A DNA stretch of 11,596 nucleotides from CAXMRP01 sp964196155. Lineage in GTDB: Bacteria; Pseudomonadota; Alphaproteobacteria; Rhizobiales; Afifellaceae. This document shows positions 1 through 6,423 of the stretch, in pieces. Below the pieces are notes generated by a model. That model had not been told where the DNA came from and ran no database searches. It worked only from the letters and a program-made list of their open reading frames with translations. Each line of letters opens with the position of its first letter. The stretch's first letter is position 1. Where the stretch lies: the NCBI GenBank assembly GCA_964196155.1, contig CAXMRP010000075.1, positions 1 through 11,596 on the forward strand, in the 5' to 3' direction. A program made the position numbers and the translations under genes.

Positions 1-309
1 TTCGCTTACAAAAGCCGAAATTCGGTCTATGGCACATGGAGGCGTGCCTGTAACCGCGCGGGTATCGATTACATTGCCCCGCACTCGGCTGGACGGCATG
101 CATTTGCTACCGGCTTGATCCATCATGGTTACGACCCAATCACAATAGCAAAATTCGGTGGTTGGAAGTCGCCACGTCTCGTATTTGAAACCTACGGACA
201 TCCGCGTGACGATGAGGCGCTCACGGATTGCTTGCTTACACCAATTCCGCACCAGTCAGAGACACATGATCTGAAAATTCCAATTAAAACAAGGAGTTAC
301 GGGAAATGA
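1..309 (+). CDS. Tyrosine recombinase (integrase), C-terminal fragment
   Basis: The reading frame is open from the first base, so the gene starts outside the window and 102 codons are visible. It is the end of a tyrosine recombinase catalytic domain, which cuts and rejoins DNA through a tyrosine during site-specific integration and excision. Visible residues, numbered from the window edge, are an arginine box PHSAGRHAFAT (H28, R32), a GGW motif with W55 at the His/Trp position, and the nucleophile Tyr65 in FETYGHP. The arginine lies four residues after the histidine, where the usual box is H-x-x-R, and Trp replaces the usual His of LGH; Trp there is known from Cre. The domain end looks complete and is followed by about 35 polar residues. 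The stop codon (307-309) abuts a tRNA-Ser fragment, which marks the end of an integrated element. The family call is firm; the type of element is unknown. Confidence 0.85.
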   Translation, partial: FAYKSRNSVYGTWRRACNRAGIDYIAPHSAGRHAFATGLIHHGYDPITIAKFGGWKSPRLVFETYGHPRDDEALTDCLLTPIPHQSETHDLKIPIKTRSYGK

Positions 310-357
310 CCTACTCCCTTAGCAGGGGAGCGCCTTCAGCCACTCGGCCACCTCTCC
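310..357 (-). pseudogene. 5' half of tRNA-Ser(GCU); probable attachment-site remnant
   Basis: Read on the minus strand from 357, the sequence gives acceptor GGAGAGG, then U and G, a D arm (GCC, 11-base loop, GGC), a G, and an anticodon stem CTCCC/GGGAG (330-326 and 318-314) closing the seven-base loop CTGCTAA with anticodon GCT. It then reads TAGG and breaks at 310, exactly where the integrase stop codon begins on the other strand. No variable-arm completion, T arm or acceptor 3' strand (CCTCTCC) can be found further on. It is therefore a truncated tRNA-Ser(GCU) gene of about 48 bases, best read as one end of an integrated element that uses this tRNA as target. An intact copy should exist elsewhere, because serine AGC/AGU codons need it. 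Confidence 0.8.
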
Positions 358-678
358 ACCGCCGGGAATCGGGGATTTGCGGCGTCACGTCAAGTGCCAA
401 TTGTGGCATTGGAATCGGAGCGGCGCCCAAACTTGGAATTTGATCTGCGCCAAGGCGGTGCATTTGTGTTGTTCCCCATTCCCGATCAGCGCCGCCATCC
501 GGTCGTAGTCCGTGCAATAGACCGGCATACCACGCGGATATCCGGCATTCCCGGGCCGCACCGGTTGCCTTTATTTGCGTTGCGGACGCGAATGGGCCTA
601 ATCTTTTGTCGTTGATTCGTTTTGCGTTGGCCGGTTCTCATTGTGCGATTTGCAGAGTGCGAAAAGATGGAGACGAGA
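358..678. other. Gene-poor stretch between tRNA-Ser fragment and Tat protein gene
   Basis: No convincing gene is present. On the minus strand, upstream of the tRNA fragment, a TTGACG hexamer (384-389) sits at the distance expected for a tRNA promoter, but no good -10 element follows. A short hairpin TGCCA-ATTG-TGGCA lies at 395-408. A 47-codon minus-strand frame from ATG at 528 to a stop at 385 has no clear ribosome binding site or recognisable domain, so I do not call it a gene. Confidence 0.4.
669..672 (+). promoter_or_regulatory. Ribosome binding site that decides the start of the Tat protein
   Basis: GGAG lies six bases before the ATG at 679. The alternative in-frame ATG at 667 has only an A-rich sequence (GCGAAAAG) before it, so 679 is the better start. 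Confidence 0.6.
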
Positions 679-942
679 ATGGATCGCGGGAAATCCGGGA
701 AAGATCAGGTCGAGACCCTTGCCGATCAGGCATCGGTTGGATGCGCGTCGACTAGCGCGATCGACAGTTCTGATCCTGTTCCTGATCGGCGCAAGTTCCT
801 GAGACAAAGCGGCCTGCTTGCCGCGTCGGTTACGCCGGCGATGACCGTTCTGGTTTCCTTGCCGGCGGAGGCGCATCACGCCTTCGGGCACACTGCAAAT
901 TGCTCCAATTTCCCCAATTCGCCATTTTGCCAGTCGCCCTGA
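679..942 (+). CDS. Small Tat-signal protein with a 22-residue mature part
   Basis: The 87-residue protein has a polar N-region of 35 residues, the twin-arginine motif DRRKFLRQ (R37, R38), a hydrophobic stretch (about 45-61) and a likely signal peptidase site after A63-E64-A65. The Tat system exports proteins that have already folded or been modified in the cytoplasm. Cleavage would leave only residues 66-87. This tail starts HHAFGH (H66, H67, H71) and carries two cysteines (C75, C84) enclosing a proline-containing segment, CSNFPNSPFC. The whole precursor has no tyrosine. I do not recognise a named family. The His/Cys content would suit metal binding or a disulfide loop, but that is inference. 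The nearest gene is a sulfotransferase 269 bases downstream on the same strand, which may be a partner. Start chosen at 679 for its GGAG; ATG 667 would add four residues. Confidence 0.7.
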   Translation: MDRGKSGKDQVETLADQASVGCASTSAIDSSDPVPDRRKFLRQSGLLAASVTPAMTVLVSLPAEAHHAFGHTANCSNFPNSPFCQSP

Positions 943-1079
943 CGGGCGCGAGCCAGTTGCACTGGCCGAATTTTCTTGCACTTGATGGCGCAGAACAATT
1001 TCTGGAAACGGGGTTGCGGGCACTTTTGCCTGTGACCGATACAGTCGCCGCGCGATATATCGAATTGTTTTCTGGTTGA
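900..1079 (+). other. Unassigned open frame overlapping and following the Tat protein gene
   Basis: In the frame one base back from the Tat protein, an open stretch runs from a stop at 783-785 to TGA at 1077-1079. Its part after 933 reads like real protein, for example LHWPNFLALDGAEQFLETGL and then RALLPVTDTVAARYIELFSG. The only usual start codon in it is TTG at 900, without a clear ribosome binding site, giving 59 codons. It could be a small gene with an unusual start, the decayed end of a former gene, or the rest of a longer Tat protein displaced by a frameshift. I see no classical slippery heptamer in the overlap. Not firm enough to call a gene. Confidence 0.25.
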
Positions 1080-1211
1080 TTGGCCTGCCAACGGCGAAAA
1101 TATAGCGCCTGTCTGCCGTTTGCATTGAAATTGTATAAACTGCAGGCCATGGTCCGGCCCGACAGGAACGCGCCCCCTGTGCTGAATCAGCAATACAATT
1201 GATGGACAACG

Positions 1212-2969
1212 ATGGGTATGAAATCTGCCAGAACTGACAAGGCGCTAACTGACAAGGCGCTTGATTCTGGCGGCATTGGCGCGGATATCGTCAACCGCTT
1301 GAAGCCGATGCGGAAACTGGCTTTGCATGGCCGAGATATAGGCGCTTATTATCGATCGCTTCTGCGTCACGATGATACGCTCATTCAAGCGGGCGCAGTT
1401 TGTTGGCTTCTGGACAACCGCCAGCAACTGGCAAAGGCGCGCATTGCAGCGCTGAAATTGCGGCACTTTCCGTGTGTGCGCCAAAAAGCCTTTGCGCTGT
1501 TCAGCCAGACCGAGGGTCCGAGCGCCGCCGAACCGTTTAACGAAGACAACGGATTGCCGTCGCCAGAACCTGCTGTTCCCGGCGGCGGGCCTGTGGCAGT
1601 TGCAGTAGAGCCCAACCTGCAGAATTTCTATGCCACCGGAATACCAACCGCGCTGTATGACGCGATCAATTCTGCAGAATCGGCGGCTGGTTGGAACGCC
1701 GGACTCGACTGGGCGCTGCGGGCAATGGTGCTTTACGGCATCAACCCAGCTGCAACCGTTCGTACATTTGAACTTCTTGTCGCCGCAAACCAGACAGCGG
1801 CGGTCCAAATGTTGATCAATTGTTTTTCCGAGTGGCAGCTTTTCCCATCTGTCACTGCTGTGGAGGCTGCCGCCGTCCTACTCCGGACTGGAGAACCCGG
1901 TGCTGCTTATAAAATTTTGAGGAACTTGCCACCGGAACGAATTGAGCCACAACTGCGCAGCCGGCTATATTCGCTCATTGCCGAGTGCCAGGTTGGCCTG
2001 GGGAAATTTGAAGAGGCCGCGACGTTCTACGAGTTTCAGAATACGCTAGGGCAGCGGGCCAAACCCAAACTGATGGCGCTGTTTCCCGACCAGATCCGGA
2101 CCCTCAACGCACTGGATATCGGGACAATCGGACCGGATATCCATACCCATGACTTGATGATGATTGGCTTTCCGCGATCGGGCACAACGCTGCTGGAGTC
2201 CGCGCTTACTTCCCATTCCGATATTGCGACTTATGAAGAATTGCCGGCTTTTTCGGAAATGGCTGCACAATTCCTGGCGGAAGCCAATCAGGCGGCAGGG
2301 CTGACATCAGGCCGGGTGGAGGCGTTACGTTCGCAATATTACAAAAAGCTGCACGCGCAGGCCGGCAAGACCGATGCGCGTGTCCATATCGACAAAATGC
2401 CGGTACGGTCGGTCTACGGCCCGTTCTTGCGGCGGATATTTCCCGACAAGCGCTATATTTTCTCTATCCGGCACCCTTATGACGTCGTTCTCAGTTGTTT
2501 CCGCACCCGGTTCGCCACGAATATGGGCATGGTTCATTTTGAGCGATTTGCGGACACCTGCGCGCTGTATGATTTGGCTATGAGCAGCTGGTTCAATGCT
2601 TTTCCGGAAACGAATACCGGTGGAAATGGTCAGGCAGACGGTACCGCCGCTCCGCCGACAAACGTATCCGACCGGGTATGGACGGTGCGTTACGAACGAT
2701 TGGTCGAGGATTTTGAAGCGGAAATTGCTGGAATATTGACATTTTTGAATGTTGGCTGGGATGACAGTGTCATGCAGTTCGCGACAGCTGCCGAGAAGCG
2801 GCGTGCGCGAACCCCCAGTTATGCCAAGGTCAGGCAGGGGCTTGGACTTGGTGTCCAGACCGCATGGCAGGATTTCCGGTTTCTGTTTGAAACGCCTGAG
2901 GCCGTTGTGCTCCACAAATGGGTGGAGCGGTTCGGCTATGAAGGCCTGTCCGCTTCCAGGACAGCCTGA
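1212..2969 (+). CDS. TPR-repeat sulfotransferase family protein
   Basis: This 585-residue protein joins an N-terminal helical, TPR-like region (about 25-300, split by a Pro/Gly/Glu-rich linker near 110-135) to a C-terminal PAPS-dependent sulfotransferase domain (about 314-570). The domain shows the 5'-phosphosulfate loop GFPRSGTTLLE (G319-E329), HIDKMP (392-397) and the 3'-phosphate motif RHPYDVVLSC with R420 and S428. Such enzymes transfer sulfate from PAPS to a hydroxyl group; the motifs resemble those of the protein-tyrosine and heparan branch, and the TPR part probably binds a protein partner or substrate. There is no signal peptide or membrane segment, so it should be cytoplasmic. ATG 1212 has only a weak ribosome site (TGGACA); ATG 1218 in the same frame is an alternative. 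Codons 8-17 contain a perfect tandem 15-base duplication. The closest upstream gene is the small Tat protein. The substrate cannot be read from the sequence. Confidence 0.88.
   Translation: MGMKSARTDKALTDKALDSGGIGADIVNRLKPMRKLALHGRDIGAYYRSLLRHDDTLIQAGAVCWLLDNRQQLAKARIAALKLRHFPCVRQKAFALFSQTEGPSAAEPFNEDNGLPSPEPAVPGGGPVAVAVEPNLQNFYATGIPTALYDAINSAESAAGWNAGLDWALRAMVLYGINPAATVRTFELLVAANQTAAVQMLINCFSEWQLFPSVTAVEAAAVLLRTGEPGAAYKILRNLPPERIEPQLRSRLYSLIAECQVGLGKFEEAATFYEFQNTLGQRAKPKLMALFPDQIRTLNALDIGTIGPDIHTHDLMMIGFPRSGTTLLESALTSHSDIATYEELPAFSEMAAQFLAEANQAAGLTSGRVEALRSQYYKKLHAQAGKTDARVHIDKMPVRSVYGPFLRRIFPDKRYIFSIRHPYDVVLSCFRTRFATNMGMVHFERFADTCALYDLAMSSWFNAFPETNTGGNGQADGTAAPPTNVSDRVWTVRYERLVEDFEAEIAGILTFLNVGWDDSVMQFATAAEKRRARTPSYAKVRQGLGLGVQTAWQDFRFLFETPEAVVLHKWVERFGYEGLSASRTA
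1232..1261 (+). repeat. Perfect tandem duplication of a 15-base unit
   Basis: The unit AACTGACAAGGCGCT occurs twice back to back (1232-1246 and 1247-1261). It lies in frame within the sulfotransferase gene and duplicates the residues TDKAL near the N-terminus. As a multiple of three it keeps the frame. It looks like a recent slippage product, or a sign that translation really starts downstream. Confidence 0.85.
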
Positions 2970-2973
2970 AGGC

Positions 2974-2994
2974 CGCCGGTCTCACCGACCGGCG
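2974..2994. terminator. Possible hairpin between convergent genes
   Basis: A seven-base stem (CGCCGGT / ACCGGCG) with a seven-base loop lies between the stop codons of the sulfotransferase (+) and the Sel1-like gene (-), where a shared terminator would be expected. Neither strand has a T-run after the stem, so an intrinsic terminator is uncertain. Confidence 0.3.
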
Positions 2995-3009
2995 CACCGC
3001 ACGTTTGAA

Positions 3010-3264
3010 TTAGTTTGCCGACAACCACGTGCGGGCGGCCCGCAGCGCTTCGGCGATTTCGTCGCGGCTCATTTCGCTGGCAATTTCCTCGCGCCGGCGA
3101 ACCGCATCGCTGTCACCACCGACAGCAGCCAGATTGAACCATTTGTGCGCTTCGACCAGATCCACCCGGCCCTTGCGGCCAGATGCGAAAGCAATACCGC
3201 GGCTGATCAGATCCTCGATCGGACCCATGCCTACGGCTGAACTCATTTGCGCGTACCCATTCAT
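3010..3264 (-). CDS. Short Sel1-like repeat protein
   Basis: The 84-residue protein contains one recognisable Sel1-like (TPR-related) unit at about residues 15-60, with the typical core VDLVEAHKWFNLAAVGGDSDA (35-54). A charged helix follows (RRREEIASEMSRDEIAEALRAARTWL). Sel1 units form helical pairs that bind other proteins; longer members usually carry several in a row, whereas this protein is little more than one unit with no signal peptide, so it is probably a small cytoplasmic adaptor. ATG at 3264 is preceded on its strand by AGAGG nine bases upstream; a second in-frame ATG six codons in is an alternative. The gene stands alone, convergent with the sulfotransferase and 411 bases from the next gene on its strand. 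Specific function is unknown. Confidence 0.75.
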   Translation of the reverse strand: MNGYAQMSSAVGMGPIEDLISRGIAFASGRKGRVDLVEAHKWFNLAAVGGDSDAVRRREEIASEMSRDEIAEALRAARTWLSAN

Positions 3265-3675
3265 GTCACATAACCTCTTTCAGACGGTCCGATTTTTTCT
3301 TTGGGGCGGTTCCAGACCTGATTCAGATCCGGCGATGGCCCAAAGGCTCGGCCTTCGGATTGACGAGGGCATGTTGGGATAAGAGCGCTGACTGACGCGT
3401 TAAGCAGAGTGGCTAATCAAACATGACCGAAATATTGAAAATTCGTTTCCAGTTCGATCAATGAAACCGGTTATCTTGTTGTTTTAATTCGATTTTTATT
3501 CCAGCATCGAAATCGTGGATTTTCGAGACGTTTAGCAATGTTTCACCATAGCGCGTGGTTGTGCAGCGATCGCGCTACATATGGCGGTTTTCAGGACCGG
3601 GTGATATTCCGGCTTGACCGGTCCTGATCGTGGATCCGCAATGGGATTTATTGCCCTTGAGTTCTGGCCGATAAC
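3265..3675. other. Long intergenic region with inverted repeats, no gene seen
   Basis: This AT-richer stretch lies between two minus-strand genes, upstream of the Sel1-like gene and downstream of the glutathione transferase. I see no credible reading frame, only a 13-codon frame at 3423 (+). It holds an 8-base palindrome AACCGGTT (3465-3472), an inverted repeat TCGAAA/TTTCGA (3507-3512 and 3521-3526), a related CGATTT/AAATCG pair (3490-3495 and 3510-3515), and a 10-base perfect inverted repeat at 3591-3627. It presumably includes the promoter of the Sel1-like gene, but no clear -35/-10 pair stands out. Confidence 0.5.
3591..3627. repeat. 10-base perfect inverted repeat, 17-base spacer
   Basis: TCAGGACCGG (3591-3600) is matched by its exact reverse complement CCGGTCCTGA (3618-3627). 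It lies 49 bases beyond the stop codon of the glutathione transferase. On the minus strand the stem is followed by AAAACC rather than T's, so a simple intrinsic terminator is not supported. A regulator binding site or an RNA stem that protects the transcript end is possible. Confidence 0.6.
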
Positions 3676-4383
3676 CTATCGGGCGCGTTGGTTGAACAAT
3701 ATGTTCCGGGCGTCCTCGTCTTTCGCGACATTGCCGCGGAACTCGGCGCCGACCGCCATACCGCGTTCAAAGGCCGGGCGGGCCAACAACTGATCGCGCC
3801 AACGGGCAAGATGGGGAAATTCCGCCATATCGATTCCCTGACGCTCCGGGGTCCGCGCCCAGCAAACAATGGCGATGTCGGCGATGGAATAGTCGCTGGC
3901 GACAAAGTCGCGGTCGGCGAGCCGCTTGTTGAGGACGCCATAGAGCCGGTGCGCCTCGTTTTCGTATCGGGTTATGGCGTAAGGCAGTTTTTCCGGCGCA
4001 TAGTGGCGGAAGTGGTGATTTTGACCGAGCATCGGGCCGAAATTGGCCATTTGCCACATCAGCCACTGTTCAACCTCGACCATTTGGCGCTCATTACCGA
4101 TGGGGTAGAGCGCGCCATATTTGCGGCCAAGATACATCATGATCGCGCCGGATTCGAAAATCGACAATGGTTTGGCATTTGGACCATCGGGATCGATGAT
4201 GGCCGGCATGCGGTTGTTGGGGGCGATGGCCAGGAAATCCGGTTCAAACTGTTCGCCTTTACCGATATCGACAAACTTGACCGTGTACGGAACCGCCAAC
4301 TCCTCCAGCATGACAGAGATTTTCCAGCCATTGGGTGTTGGCCAGTAGTAAAGTTCGATCGGATTTATTGGTGTATCAGCCAT
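3676..4383 (-). CDS. Glutathione S-transferase family protein (YfcG/Ure2p-like)
   Basis: The 235-residue protein has a thioredoxin-fold N-terminal domain (about 8-90) and an all-helical C-terminal domain (about 98-215), normal for cytosolic glutathione transferases. The motif YYWPTPNGWKISVMLEEL holds T16 and N18, the equivalents of the glutathione-contacting Thr and Asn of E. coli YfcG, where no catalytic Ser, Tyr or Cys is present. NRMPAIID (57-64) has the cis-proline P60, and FES (76-78) binds the gamma-glutamyl group. YfcG-type proteins act as glutathione-dependent disulfide reductases, so this activity is likelier here than classical conjugation. ATG 4383 is chosen because GAGG lies seven bases upstream and the fold begins right after it; a start at 4452 would add 23 residues that look unlike the family. 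It appears to be transcribed alone, downstream of a strong terminator. Confidence 0.88.
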   Translation of the reverse strand: MADTPINPIELYYWPTPNGWKISVMLEELAVPYTVKFVDIGKGEQFEPDFLAIAPNNRMPAIIDPDGPNAKPLSIFESGAIMMYLGRKYGALYPIGNERQMVEVEQWLMWQMANFGPMLGQNHHFRHYAPEKLPYAITRYENEAHRLYGVLNKRLADRDFVASDYSIADIAIVCWARTPERQGIDMAEFPHLARWRDQLLARPAFERGMAVGAEFRGNVAKDEDARNILFNQRAR

Positions 4384-4502
4384 TTTCCGCCCTCTTGTCA
4401 GTCGCCTGCGGCTGGCCGCCGAGCCGTCCGTGCCAATAATCAGGTAGGGCAAGCTTGGCGACTTGCAACAAATTAAGCCGGCATTGAAATTTCAAGCACG
4501 AC

Positions 4503-4530
4503 AAAACCCGGGAACCTAAGTTCCCGGGTT
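4503..4530 (-). terminator. Strong intrinsic terminator of the secreted protein gene
   Basis: A perfect 11-base stem (AACCCGGGAAC, 4505-4515, with GTTCCCGGGTT, 4520-4530) closes a four-base loop. On the minus strand the stem runs into TTTTG (4506-4502). It lies 22 bases after the stop codon of the gene at 4553-4924 and separates it from the glutathione transferase gene. Confidence 0.85.
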
Positions 4531-4552
4531 GTCCTTGAACGGGGCGTCTGGA

Positions 4553-4924
4553 TCAGATCCAGATATTGCCGTTGATGGCGTGGACTTTGACCACGTAGTA
4601 GGGGCCGATAAAGCCAGCCTTGGCTTTGAACTTGTAGACATTGCCATGGCATTCGATCTTGATGATCTGCTTGTAGCCATGATCCTTGATATGATGGCGG
4701 GCTTGATTGCAGCTCATCTTGCTCGGTGCGCCCCAACCCGGATTGCCCCAACCGGTGTTGCCCCAGCCATTGTTGTTGTTGCCGAAAAAGATGCCGTTGC
4801 CATTTCCGTCGCCGATGACGACGCCGAAGCCGACTTCGCCGGCACTGGCCGTCGTGGCAGGTGCCGCGGCAGCAAAAGTAAGGGCGAGAGCGGTGGTGAC
4901 TGCGATTGCGGTTTTCTTGAACAT
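4553..4924 (-). CDS. Small secreted Gly/Asn/Trp-rich protein with PepSY-like C-terminal domain
   Basis: The 123-residue protein begins with a clear Sec signal peptide (MFKK, hydrophobic core 6-21, cleavage after A26-S27-A28). Then comes a low-complexity section (38-66) rich in Gly and Asn, with NGNG, an N4 run and three Gly-Trp-Gly steps (GWGNTGWGNPGWG). The C-terminal part (about 70-123) is a compact alpha/beta domain with C72 and C92 and a closing strand VVKVHAINGNIWI. Its pattern of a short helix, GY/GF, C, G, YxFKA and a final G-I is what I associate with small PepSY-like periplasmic proteins of alphaproteobacteria; this match is by eye. The two cysteines could form a disulfide outside the cytoplasm. 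ATG 4924 has GGAG eight bases upstream. It is a one-gene unit with its own terminator. Role unknown; the envelope is the likely site. Confidence 0.78.
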   Translation of the reverse strand: MFKKTAIAVTTALALTFAAAAPATTASAGEVGFGVVIGDGNGNGIFFGNNNNGWGNTGWGNPGWGAPSKMSCNQARHHIKDHGYKQIIKIECHGNVYKFKAKAGFIGPYYVVKVHAINGNIWI

Positions 4925-5069
4925 GGCTGTTTCTCCATCTCGTGTGTGTGACGCACTGTTGTGGTGTGGGTGGAGAATGTCATTGGTGGCCTGAACCGAA
5001 CCGGAAGGACGCGTTTATTTGCCATTCAGGTTCTGGAATCGCCCGGTTTTCCGCGGAAATCCGCGAGCG

Positions 5070-6419
5070 TTACCCGTCGTTTTTTTGAAATTCGGCAATA
5101 AAAAATCCGTCGGTGCCGGTCGATAATGGTGACAGACGGACATTCGGGGCAGCATTTGACGCTCCCGAAAGTGCTTTGGGGGCCCGCGATTGCGCCTCGG
5201 CCTGAAGATCGGATTGCGAATATCCGCCCTGGCCGGCAAGGAAGGATGCGATCACCGCCTCGTTTTCGTCCGCCAGAAGCGAACAGGTGACATAGACCAG
5301 GCGCCCGCCCGGACGGACAAAGCTTGCCGCCTCACCGAGAATGGCCGTCTGTTCGGCAATCCGTTTTTCCAACTGATCCGCGCCCAACCGCCATTTGGCA
5401 TCGGGCCGCCGGCGCCACACGCCGGTACCGGTACACGGCGCATCGACCAGCACCCGGTCCATCTTGCCGAGCAACTGACCAAGCTGCGAATCCCGGACCG
5501 GTTCCGACGGGCCGTCTTTGTGCCGCTTGTCCGAGGCAATTACCTGGGCATTGCGCACACCGCCCCGTTTCAGACGCTCAAAGATCGGCGCCAGCCGGTT
5601 GCGATCGGCGTCATGGGCGAAAATCTGTCCCTTGTTGTCCATCGCCGCCGCCAGTGCCAGCGTCTTGCCGCCGGCGCCGGCGCAATAATCAAGCACCTGC
5701 TCGCCGGGCTGCGCGCCAACCAACTTGGCGCAAATCTGGCTGCCCAGATCCTGAATTTCGATCCGGCCGCGCAGATATGTCGGGTCGGTACGGATATTGG
5801 CGGTCCGCCCTGCCCCATGGGTCGGCGCGATCCGAATGGCATCGGGCAGGCTGTCCAAGGCTTGCGGATCATGGCGGGCGAGTTGCTTGATAGCCGCGTC
5901 GCGGTCGGTCTTGAGTTGGTTGACCCGAATGTCCAGCGGCGGGCGCTCGGCAAGGGCGGCGCATTCGGCAATCCAGTTGCTGCCAAGGGCTGCCTCCATC
6001 TGCGGGGCCAGCCATGTTGGCAGATCGGCGCGAACCGCATCGGGGGCCTGATCCAGCAGCTGGCCGCCGGACAATAACTGCGCCTGCAGTTCGGCGCTCA
6101 ATTCATCGCCACTGTCATTGCGGGGACCATGGGGATCGGCCTTGCAGTCGGCGATCACCGTTTCGGGATCGTTGCCCCACTCAAATATTGCAACAGCCAG
6201 TGCCAAAGCGGTCGGCGTGTCATTGTCGGCACGCCAGCCAAGCGATGCGCGTTTACGCAAGGCATCAAAGACCAGGTTGCCGATAGCGGCGCGATCACCC
6301 GATCCGGCAAAACGGTGGGACCGGCCCCAGTCCTGCAAGGTATCTGTTGCCGGACGGTGGCGGTTGAAGATTTCCGCCAGCACTTCGGCAGCAGCGGCTA
6401 TGCGACCGGGGAGGCGCAT
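5070..6419 (-). CDS. rsmB: RsmB-type 16S rRNA cytosine-C5 methyltransferase (RsmB/NOP family)
   Basis: The 449-residue protein matches the RsmB/NOP2 family, which methylates carbon 5 of a cytosine in rRNA (C967 of 16S rRNA for E. coli RsmB) using S-adenosylmethionine. Residues 1-130 form a helical N-terminal region that may correspond to the NusB-like domain. The Rossmann methyltransferase domain follows, with EIQDLGSQ (221-228), SAM loop VLDYCAGAGGKT (242-253), the DAPC motif (D326-C329; C329 helps release the product) and TCS with catalytic C379. A GTDGFF end motif lies at 435-440. Length is close to E. coli RsmB (429). It starts four bases after the stop of the MAPEG gene with only a weak ribosome site, which suggests translational coupling, and is the last gene of the block. 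Family is certain; the exact target cytosine is assumed from similarity. Confidence 0.9.
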   Translation of the reverse strand: MRLPGRIAAAAEVLAEIFNRHRPATDTLQDWGRSHRFAGSGDRAAIGNLVFDALRKRASLGWRADNDTPTALALAVAIFEWGNDPETVIADCKADPHGPRNDSGDELSAELQAQLLSGGQLLDQAPDAVRADLPTWLAPQMEAALGSNWIAECAALAERPPLDIRVNQLKTDRDAAIKQLARHDPQALDSLPDAIRIAPTHGAGRTANIRTDPTYLRGRIEIQDLGSQICAKLVGAQPGEQVLDYCAGAGGKTLALAAAMDNKGQIFAHDADRNRLAPIFERLKRGGVRNAQVIASDKRHKDGPSEPVRDSQLGQLLGKMDRVLVDAPCTGTGVWRRRPDAKWRLGADQLEKRIAEQTAILGEAASFVRPGGRLVYVTCSLLADENEAVIASFLAGQGGYSQSDLQAEAQSRAPKALSGASNAAPNVRLSPLSTGTDGFFIAEFQKNDG

Positions 6420-6423
6420 GGGC

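Noticed and set aside
310..360. Intact tRNA-Ser, or a tRNA interrupted by an intron
   Set aside because: The break is after the anticodon stem, not in the anticodon loop where known bacterial tRNA introns sit, and no T arm or matching acceptor strand was found in the visible 309 bases beyond it.
385..528. 47-codon minus-strand frame just upstream of the tRNA-Ser fragment
   Set aside because: It has no convincing ribosome binding site and no recognisable motif, and it covers the stretch where the tRNA promoter should be.
598..1209. 203-codon open frame on the minus strand opposite the Tat protein gene
   Set aside because: Its translation is Arg/Ser-rich with no domain pattern, and the opposite strand has a clear Tat signal with a good ribosome site. 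It also lies partly over the second open frame at 786-1079.
3688..4476. 262-codon open frame antisense to the glutathione transferase
   Set aside because: It is a shadow of a well-supported gene whose catalytic motifs are on the minus strand; the plus-strand translation has no family features.
5052..5065. Hairpin CGCGG-AAAT-CCGCG after rsmB as a terminator
   Set aside because: The stem is only five bases and on the minus strand is followed by GAAAACC rather than a T-run.
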